DNA of 40,297 nt from an uncultured Dysosmobacter sp. (GTDB lineage Bacteria; Bacillota; Clostridia; Oscillospirales; Oscillospiraceae): NCBI GenBank assembly GCA_934504065.1, contig CAKSVQ010000008.1:1-40297 (forward strand), read 5' to 3'. This document shows, piece by piece, positions 33,827-40,297 of this stretch. The notes under the pieces were generated by a model. That model ran no database searches, was not told where the DNA came from, and saw only the letters and a program-made list of their open reading frames with translations. Position numbers and translations under genes: made by a program. Each line of letters begins with the position of its first letter. Positions within the stretch are counted from its first letter, which is position 1.

Positions 33827-34456
33827 ATGGAAACCGCCTGCGAGACCGAACAAAAACACCTGCCCGCGCCCCATGTGGGGATGCGCAATATCAAAACGGC
33901 ACTGGCGGCCACGCTGTGCGCGCTGGTCTATTATTTTCTGGGCCACAGCCCGGCCTTTGCCTGCATCGGCGCCATCTTCGGCATGGGCAGCGATTACGGC
34001 CAGAGCTGCCTGCACGGCGGCAACCGCTTTTTCGGCACGCTGGTGGGTGGCTTTATCGGCATGGGGCTGTTTGCGCTGTATGCCCAGCTTTTCCCGGAGG
34101 GCGGGCACCGCTGGTTTTTGATCCCGCTGACGTTTATCGGCGTGGTGCTGCTGATCGTGGCCTGTCAGTATATCTGGGTGGGCGGTGTGCAGCCCGGCGG
34201 CGTGGTGCTGTGTATCGTCCTGTTCAACACCCCGGTGGAGACTTATGTTTCCTATGCGCTGTTCCGCATTCTTGACACGGGCGTGGGCGTGCTGGCGGCG
34301 CTGTTTGTCAACGGGATGCTGCCCGGCGGTTTTACCTTTGGGTTCATGCATCGGTTTTACGTGCGCATGGGCATCCGGGACGATGTGTTTTATCAGGGGC
34401 CGGAGGTGACGTGCCGATGCAAAAGGGACAAAAAGAAAATCAAAACGGGAAAATAA
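33827..34456 (+). CDS. Small aromatic-acid-exporter/FUSC-like membrane protein
   Basis: A 209-residue membrane protein. After a polar start, residues 19-43 begin with the FUSC/ArAE-type motif VGMRNIKTALAATLCALVYYFLG, followed by SPAFACIGAIFGMGSDYGQS and GNRFFGTLVGGFIGMGLFAL; the conserved R-x-x-GT element is RFFGT. About six membrane segments follow, and the C-terminus is short and basic (CRCKRDKKKIKTGK). The family pumps aromatic acids or other small molecules, but the usual large cytosolic domain is missing, as in the DUF939-type short members. ATG at 33827 has only a weak GGGG-like ribosome site. It stands alone between the car and leu units. Confidence 0.8.
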   Translation: METACETEQKHLPAPHVGMRNIKTALAATLCALVYYFLGHSPAFACIGAIFGMGSDYGQSCLHGGNRFFGTLVGGFIGMGLFALYAQLFPEGGHRWFLIPLTFIGVVLLIVACQYIWVGGVQPGGVVLCIVLFNTPVETYVSYALFRILDTGVGVLAALFVNGMLPGGFTFGFMHRFYVRMGIRDDVFYQGPEVTCRCKRDKKKIKTGK

Positions 34457-34489
34457 TTTGTGATTTTCGGCAAAGTTCCCTTTGCCCGC

Positions 34490-34519
34490 TTGACAAAGCG
34501 GTCCGGCTTCGGGTATAGT
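34490..34519 (+). promoter_or_regulatory. Promoter of the leuA T-box transcript
   Basis: A perfect TTGACA (34490-34495), an 18-base spacer and TATAGT (34514-34519), a strong sigma-A promoter that leads into the T-box leader at about 34526. Confidence 0.85.
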
Positions 34520-34525
34520 AGCCCC

Positions 34526-34825
34526 AACAACCAAACACGAATCGTTGAAATACGATGACGGGGAAAAAATTTCGCCACAGATGCTTCAGAGAGTTGCCGG
34601 GTGCTGCGAGGCAATGCGGAGTGGAGAAATGTCACTGGCCCCTGAGTAGTTTCGCTGAGACTGCGGTTTAGGCGGAAACGGGTTTCCTCACCGTTACCAA
34701 AGAGGCGGGATTCGCGCGGAAAACGCCGCGCCGATGCCGAAAGCGGGCATTTTTTATGCCAACAAGAGTGGTACCGCGGAAGTTCAGCTTTCGTCTCTTC
34801 TTTGGAAGAGACGAAGGCTTTTTTT
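34526..34825 (+). promoter_or_regulatory. T-box leader of the leuACDB operon (specifier CUG, Leu)
   Basis: The region 34457-34859 holds no gene; it is this leader and its promoter. The T-box segment GAGTGGTACCGCGG is at 34766-34779. The terminator has 14-base arms at 34787-34800 and 34805-34818, followed by seven T. Stem I carries the distal-loop core GGGTGCTGCGAGG. CTG at 34635-34637 (Leu) is six bases before GAGT, the same spacing at which ATC stands in the ileS and ilvC leaders, and this is how I assign it. Uncharged tRNA-Leu would be expected to antiterminate. Confidence 0.88.
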
Positions 34826-34859
34826 GTTGCCGGAACACGGAAAACAGGAGGAATTCAGC

Positions 34860-36371
34860 ATGAAGCGCATCAAGATTTTTGACACCACCCTCAGAGACGG
34901 CGAACAGTCTCCCGGGTGCAGCATGAACCTTTCGGAAAAGATCGAAATGGCCAAGCAACTGGAAAAGCTGGGCGTGGACATTATCGAGGCGGGCTTTGCC
35001 ATTGCCTCCCCCATGGACCACAAGAGCGTGCAGGCCATTGCCGCCGCTGTGGAAAACTGCACGGTGGCCTCGCTGGCCCGGTGCACCAAGGGCGACATCG
35101 ACGCGGCGTGGGACGCGGTGAAGGAGGCCAAGCATCCCCGCATCCATGTCTTCCTCGCCACCAGCGACATCCACATGGAGTACAAGCTGAAAATGACCCG
35201 GGAGCAGGTGCGCGCCCGCATCCGGGACATGGTGGGCTACGCCAAGAGCTTTTGCGGCGACATTGAGTTCTCCGCCGAGGATGCCTCCCGCTCTGACCGG
35301 GCGTTTTTGGCCCGGTGCTATTCCGACGCGGTGGCCGCCGGAGCCACCACGCTGAACGTGCCCGACACCGTGGGCTATTCCACGCCGCAGGAGATGGCGG
35401 AGCTGATCGCCTATCTGCGGGAAAACATAGAGGGCGTGGAAAACGTGGATATCTCCGTCCACTGCCACAACGATCTGGGCATGGCGGTGGCCAATTCTCT
35501 GGCCTGCGTGAAGGCCGGGGCCACCCAGCTGGAGTGCACGGTCAACGGCATCGGCGAGCGGGCGGGCAACGCCAGTCTCGAAGAGATCGCCATGGCCATC
35601 CGCACCCGGGCGGACTTCTATCAGGCCGAGACCGGGATCAACACCAAGCAGATCTACCGCTCCAGCAAGCTCCTCAGCAACATCACGGGCGTGCCCATCC
35701 CGCCCAGCAAGGCCATTGTGGGCGCCAACGCCTTTGCCCATGAGTCCGGCATCCACCAGCACGGTGTCATTGCCAACGCCCAGACCTATGAGATCATGAA
35801 CTCCGCCGATGTGGGCGTTCCCCAGAATACCATGGTGCTGGGCAAGCACTCCGGCAAGCACGCCCTGCGGGAAAAGCTGGAATCCATGGGCTATGAGCTC
35901 AGCGACGAAGAACTGGAGAACGTCTTCACCCGCTTTAAAGATCTGGCTGACAAGAAAAAGAACATCACCGGCTCTGACATCGAGGCGCTGGTACTGCACC
36001 GCCACAACGCCTTCATCGGCTCCTGCCGCCTTGTCAGCCACGTGGTCAACGCGGGCGACGGCGTGCCCAACACCTCCTGCATCAAGCTCCAGCGGGGCGG
36101 CGAGGTGCTGGAGGAGGTGGCCATCGGCTCCGGTCCGCTGGACGCTTCTTTCAAGGCCATCAACCGGATGCTGGGCATGGACATCAAGCTGGACAGCTTC
36201 AGCCTTAACGCCGTCACCGACGGCGAGGACGCCGTGGGCGAAGCGGTGGTCAAGCTGGACAACGGCTCCGGTCAGACCTATACCGGCACCGGACTTTCCA
36301 CGGATATTATCGAATCTTCCATCCGGGCCTATGTCAACGGCATCAACAAGATGATGGAAGCCGCAGGCTGA
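34860..36371 (+). CDS. leuA: 2-isopropylmalate synthase
   Basis: Condenses acetyl-CoA with 2-oxoisovalerate, the first step of leucine synthesis. The 503-residue product has the DRE-TIM motif [14 protein letters not shown] (residues 7-20), [27 protein letters not shown] and HESGIHQHG. The C-terminal LeuA dimerisation/feedback domain runs from about residue 375 to the end. ATG at 34860 follows AACAGGAGGAATTCAGC; the frame extends further upstream only through the leader. It opens the leuA-leuC-leuD-leuB unit. Confidence 0.98.
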   Translation: MKRIKIFDTTLRDGEQSPGCSMNLSEKIEMAKQLEKLGVDIIEAGFAIASPMDHKSVQAIAAAVENCTVASLARCTKGDIDAAWDAVKEAKHPRIHVFLATSDIHMEYKLKMTREQVRARIRDMVGYAKSFCGDIEFSAEDASRSDRAFLARCYSDAVAAGATTLNVPDTVGYSTPQEMAELIAYLRENIEGVENVDISVHCHNDLGMAVANSLACVKAGATQLECTVNGIGERAGNASLEEIAMAIRTRADFYQAETGINTKQIYRSSKLLSNITGVPIPPSKAIVGANAFAHESGIHQHGVIANAQTYEIMNSADVGVPQNTMVLGKHSGKHALREKLESMGYELSDEELENVFTRFKDLADKKKNITGSDIEALVLHRHNAFIGSCRLVSHVVNAGDGVPNTSCIKLQRGGEVLEEVAIGSGPLDASFKAINRMLGMDIKLDSFSLNAVTDGEDAVGEAVVKLDNGSGQTYTGTGLSTDIIESSIRAYVNGINKMMEAAG

Positions 36372-36406
36372 TGTGCCTGCACCGACACGAAAGAGAGGAA
36401 TCACAC

Positions 36407-37675
36407 ATGGGAATGACAATGACGCAGAAAATTCTGGCCAGACATGCGGGAGTGGACAGCGTGCGGGCCGGACAGCTGATCCAGGCCAAGCTGGATCTGG
36501 TGCTGGGCAACGATATTACCACCCCGGTGGCCATCAACGAATTTGAAGCCGCCGGATTTGACAAGGTGTTTGATAAAAGCCGCATCGCGCTGGTGATGGA
36601 CCACTTTGCCCCCAATAAGGACATCAAGGCCGCCACCCAGTGCAAGCAGTGCCGCACCTTTGCCCGCCGCTTCGACATCGACCATTACTACGACGTGGGC
36701 GAAATGGGCATTGAGCACGCGCTGCTGCCGGAAAAGGGTCTGGTGGCCCCCGGCGAGGCCGTGATCGGCGCGGATTCCCACACCTGCACTTATGGCGCGC
36801 TGGGTGCATTCTCCACCGGCGTGGGCTCCACGGATATGGGCGCGGCCATGGCGGCAGGGGAGACGTGGTTCAAGGTCCCCTCCGCCATCCGGGTGAATCT
36901 CACGGGAAAGCCGAAGCGCTTTGTCTCCGGCAAGGATGTGATCCTCACCCTCATCGGCATGATCGGGGTGGACGGCGCGCGCTATCAGTCGCTGGAGTTC
37001 ACCGGACCCGGCGTTGCCGCCCTGTCCATCTATGACCGGCTGACCATTTCCAACATGGCCATCGAGGCTGGGGCGAAAAACGGCATCTTCCCTGTGGACG
37101 ATGTGACCCGTGCCTATGTGGAGGGCCGGGTGAACCGCCCGTGGACGGCCTTTGAGGCCGACCCCGACGCCGAGTATGAGCGCACCATCAACATTGACCT
37201 TTCCGAGGTGGAGTGCACGGTGGCTTATCCCCATCTGCCGGAGAACGCCCACAGCGCCCGGGAAGGAAAGGACATCGCCATTGACCAGATCGTTATTGGT
37301 TCTTGCACCAACGGCCAGCTGGCCGATCTGGCCGCTGCCGCTGAGATTTTGAAGGGCCGCCATCTGGCTCCCGGCGTCCGGGGCATTGTGATCCCCGCCA
37401 CCCAGAGCGTGTACCGTGCCTGTATGCACGAGGGCTATACCGACATTTTCCTGGATGCGGGCTGCATCGTCTCCACCCCCACCTGCGGGCCCTGCCTTGG
37501 CGGCTATATGGGCATTCTGGCCGCCGGAGAGCGGTGCGTGTCCACCACCAACCGCAACTTTGTGGGCCGCATGGGCCATGTGGACAGCGAGGTCTACCTC
37601 GCTTCTCCCGCTGTGGCGGCGGCATCCGGCATCACCGGACATATTTCTCACCCGGAGGAGGTCATGAGCAAATGA
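36407..37675 (+). CDS. leuC: 3-isopropylmalate dehydratase, large subunit
   Basis: Isomerises 2-isopropylmalate to 3-isopropylmalate with LeuD, using a 4Fe-4S cluster. The 422-residue length fits the short (archaeal/Clostridium) LeuC type rather than the longer enterobacterial one. Cluster cysteines are Cys300 (GSCTNGQ), Cys360 and Cys363 (PTCGPCLGG); [22 protein letters not shown] is also conserved. ATG at 36407 follows AGAGAGGAAT. It overlaps leuD by four bases (ATGA), so the two subunits are translationally coupled. Confidence 0.97.
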   Translation: MGMTMTQKILARHAGVDSVRAGQLIQAKLDLVLGNDITTPVAINEFEAAGFDKVFDKSRIALVMDHFAPNKDIKAATQCKQCRTFARRFDIDHYYDVGEMGIEHALLPEKGLVAPGEAVIGADSHTCTYGALGAFSTGVGSTDMGAAMAAGETWFKVPSAIRVNLTGKPKRFVSGKDVILTLIGMIGVDGARYQSLEFTGPGVAALSIYDRLTISNMAIEAGAKNGIFPVDDVTRAYVEGRVNRPWTAFEADPDAEYERTINIDLSEVECTVAYPHLPENAHSAREGKDIAIDQIVIGSCTNGQLADLAAAAEILKGRHLAPGVRGIVIPATQSVYRACMHEGYTDIFLDAGCIVSTPTCGPCLGGYMGILAAGERCVSTTNRNFVGRMGHVDSEVYLASPAVAAASGITGHISHPEEVMSK

Positions 37676-38166
37676 ATGCACACGGAGCAGTTCATAAATA
37701 CGGGGACCACGTCGATACGGACGTCATCATCCCCGCACGTTATCTGAATACCCAGAGCCACAAGGAGCTGGCCGCCCACTGCATGGAGGACATCGACAAG
37801 AACTTCATCCACGCGGTGAAGCCCGGCGACATCATGGTGGCCGGGGCCAACTTTGGCTGCGGCTCCTCCCGGGAGCACGCGCCCATCGCCATCAAGGCCA
37901 GCGGCATTTCCTGCGTGATCGCCGCCAGCTTTGCCCGCATTTTTTACCGCAACGCCATCAACATCGGCCTGCCCATTCTGGAGTGCCCCGCGGCCAGCGC
38001 GGGCATTCAGGCGGGGGACGAGGTGGCCGTGGACTATGACACCGGAGTCATCACCAACATTACCCGGGGCGAGACCTATCAGGCAGAGCCGTTCCCGCCC
38101 TTTATCAAGGATATGATCGCAAGGGGCGGCCTGATGGCCTCTTTGAAAGCGAAGGAGGCAAAGTGA
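37672..38166 (+). CDS. leuD: 3-isopropylmalate dehydratase, small subunit
   Basis: Swivelling-domain partner of LeuC. The 164-residue product has [14 protein letters not shown], the [17 protein letters not shown] motif that binds substrate, and the length of the archaeal-type LeuD. ATG at 37672 lies in the leuC stop and is preceded by GGAGGAGGTC. The C-terminus [25 protein letters not shown] is normal. It overlaps leuB by one base. Confidence 0.97.
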   Translation: MNAHGAVHKYGDHVDTDVIIPARYLNTQSHKELAAHCMEDIDKNFIHAVKPGDIMVAGANFGCGSSREHAPIAIKASGISCVIAASFARIFYRNAINIGLPILECPAASAGIQAGDEVAVDYDTGVITNITRGETYQAEPFPPFIKDMIARGGLMASLKAKEAK

Positions 38167-39236
38167 TGGAAAAGACGATCGCAATCATCAAGGGCGACGG
38201 TATCGGCCCGGAGATCGTTGGCGAGGCCATGGGCGTGCTGGACGCGGTGGCGGAAAAGTTCGGCCACCGCTTCCACTACGTGGACGCGCCCATGGGCGGC
38301 AACGCCATTGACGCTTTCGGTGTGCCCCTGCCGGATTCCAGCCTGAAAACCTGTCTCGAATCGGACAGCGTGCTGCTGGGCGCGGTGGGCGGCCCCAAAT
38401 GGGACAGCCAGCCTTCCGCCAACCGCCCCGAGCGGGGCCTTTTGAAGCTGCGGGGCGCCATGCAGCTTTATACCAATGTCCGCCCCGCCCGGATGTTCTC
38501 GGAACTCTCTGACGCCTGCCCCCTCCGCGCGGACATTGCGGCCAGGGGCATCGACTTTGTGGTGGTCCGGGAGCTGATCGGCGGCGTGTACTTCGGCGAG
38601 CACGCCACCGCCGAGGTGGACGGCGAGCAGAGGGCCACCGACATCATGGCCTATTCCGAGCATGAGATCCGCCGGGTGGCCCATGTGGCCTTCCAGATGG
38701 CCCGGAAGCGGCGCAAGCGTGTCACCTCCATTGATAAGGCCAACGTGCTGGATACCTCCCGCCTGTGGCGCAGGATCGTCACGGAGGTGGCAAAGGAATA
38801 CCCGGACGTGGAGCTTCTGCACATGTACGTGGATAACGCCGCCATGCAGATGGTCCGGGACCCCAGCCAGTTTGACGTGATCGTGACGGAAAACCTCTTC
38901 GGCGACATCCTCTCCGACGAGGCAAGCCAGATCACGGGCTCCATCGGCATGATTCCCTCTTCCAGCATGGGTGAGGGCACCCGGGGCCTTTATGAACCCA
39001 TCCACGGCTCCGCGCCGGACATTGCCGGGCAGGACAAGGCCAACCCCATCGGCACCATCCTTGCCGCAGCCATGATGCTGCGTTACAGCTTTGATATGGC
39101 CGCCGAGGCCGACGCCATTGAGCGCGCCGTGGACGAGGCCCTGAAAGCGGGCATCCGCTGCGGTGACATCATGAGGCAGGGCTGCCGTCTGGTGGGCTGC
39201 CGGGAGATGGGCGCGGAGATCCGCAGCCGTATTTGA
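38166..39236 (+). CDS. leuB: 3-isopropylmalate dehydrogenase
   Basis: Oxidises 3-isopropylmalate with NAD+, followed by decarboxylation, giving 2-oxoisocaproate. The 356-residue product has IKGDGIGPEIVGEAMGVLDA, VGGPKWD, RPERGLLKLR, the active-site Tyr in AYSEHEIRRVAHVAFQMARKR, SIDKANVLDTSRLWR, and NLFGDILSDEASQITGSIGM. ATG at 38166 (one-base overlap with leuD, TGATG) follows AAGGAGG at seven bases. It is the last gene of the leucine unit before the ilvC leader. Confidence 0.98.
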   Translation: MEKTIAIIKGDGIGPEIVGEAMGVLDAVAEKFGHRFHYVDAPMGGNAIDAFGVPLPDSSLKTCLESDSVLLGAVGGPKWDSQPSANRPERGLLKLRGAMQLYTNVRPARMFSELSDACPLRADIAARGIDFVVVRELIGGVYFGEHATAEVDGEQRATDIMAYSEHEIRRVAHVAFQMARKRRKRVTSIDKANVLDTSRLWRRIVTEVAKEYPDVELLHMYVDNAAMQMVRDPSQFDVIVTENLFGDILSDEASQITGSIGMIPSSSMGEGTRGLYEPIHGSAPDIAGQDKANPIGTILAAAMMLRYSFDMAAEADAIERAVDEALKAGIRCGDIMRQGCRLVGCREMGAEIRSRI

Positions 39237-39268
39237 ACAGCTTATCACAGCTATTAGAAAAATTGTGC

Positions 39269-39297
39269 TTGACATTTGCAAGATTCTGTGGCAAAAT
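39269..39297 (+). promoter_or_regulatory. Promoter of the ilvC T-box transcript
   Basis: TTGACA (39269-39274), a 17-base spacer and CAAAAT (39292-39297), 33 bases after the leuB stop. The -10 matches at four of six positions. Confidence 0.75.
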
Positions 39298-39303
39298 TAC
39301 CCA

Positions 39304-39581
39304 CATGAAATATGATGAAGGGAACAAGTAATGTTCTTCGCTCCGTTTTCAGAGAATTGCCGGGTGGTGCAAGGCAATAAACGTCGAAGAGGATGAAATC
39401 ATCCCGGAGTAGCCTGCTGAAGGGAGACCGTTAGGCAGAGCCGGACGCACCCGTTACCGTGCAGGGCTTGTTAGAGCCTGCTGAGATGACGATGGCAGTG
39501 ATGCATCGTTAACAAGAGTGGTACCGTGAAGGTTTTCAAACGCCTTTGCCTCTTGCAAATCAAGAGGCAAAGGCGTTTTTT
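39304..39581 (+). promoter_or_regulatory. T-box leader of ilvC (specifier AUC, Ile)
   Basis: The stretch 39237-39662 has no gene; it holds this leader. The T-box segment GAGTGGTACCGTGA is at 39516-39529. The terminator has perfect 15-base arms at 39540-39554 and 39562-39576, followed by T's to 39581. Stem I has AAGTAATG on its 5' side and the distal core GGGTGGTGCAAGG. ATC at 39398-39400 follows GAA and lies six bases before GAGT, the same register as in the ileS leader. Sensing of tRNA-Ile is therefore predicted, separate from the Leu signal of leuA. Confidence 0.9.
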
Positions 39582-39662
39582 GATTTTCCGCCGCTTTTTC
39601 AGACTATACACGCCCAACATACACACCCACATTTACGACAAAAAGAAAAGGAGAACATTATT

Positions 39663-40297
<635 letters not shown>

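Overview
The window looks like a chromosomal segment from a GC-rich, low-copy-repeat member of the Firmicutes, most probably an Oscillospiraceae-type Clostridium (Flavonifractor/Oscillibacter-like). The basis is: T-box leaders in front of ileS, leuA and ilvC; sepF and divIVA together; strong AGGAGG ribosome sites; sigma-A type promoters; and the gene pairs rpsO-pnp, lspA-rluD, mutS...mutL and miaA-hfq. The taxonomic call is inference; no rRNA marker is present. Almost everything is core housekeeping. There is no phage, insertion sequence, CRISPR array or tRNA that I can see.

Layout, minus strand (1-5.6 kb): the 5' part of ileS with its isoleucine T-box leader and promoter; a gene-poor stretch made of four consecutive stem-loops; then a compact operon read leftward: GntR/YtrA-type regulator, ABC ATPase, large ABC permease, membrane-anchored peptidoglycan amidase, and probably a small 56-residue gene that has not been called from length alone. 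The regulator promoter carries a near-perfect 24-bp palindrome.

Layout, plus strand (5.7-28.2 kb): rpsO-pnp; lspA-rluD; then a very long co-directional run: miaB, a metallo-beta-lactamase-fold protein, mutS, a CPBP-family membrane protein, an AEC transporter, mutL, two tandem flavodoxin-fold oxidoreductases, miaA, hfq, an HlyD-like membrane protein, yggS, sepF, divIVA. After a terminator come a HAD phosphatase-like gene, an XRE-type regulator whose promoter lies inside a perfect 16-bp inverted repeat, and lepA.

Layout, plus strand (28.3-40.3 kb): carA followed by a carB gene that continues in frame into a complete diaminopimelate epimerase domain (CarB-DapF fusion, 1345 residues); a small aromatic-acid-exporter-like membrane protein; then branched-chain amino acid synthesis: T-box-leuA-leuC-leuD-leuB, and a second T-box with the start of ilvC. 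The T-box specifier triplets can be read by constant spacing: AUC (Ile) for ileS and ilvC, CUG (Leu) for leuA.

The most unusual item is the CarB-DapF fusion, in which the first of the two catalytic cysteines expected in a DapF is alanine while the second is kept. It joins carbamoyl phosphate supply to a cell-wall/lysine enzyme in one polypeptide and may have a changed or lost epimerase activity. Next in interest are the YtrA-type operon that includes a wall amidase, and short palindromic intergenic repeats that recur within the window.
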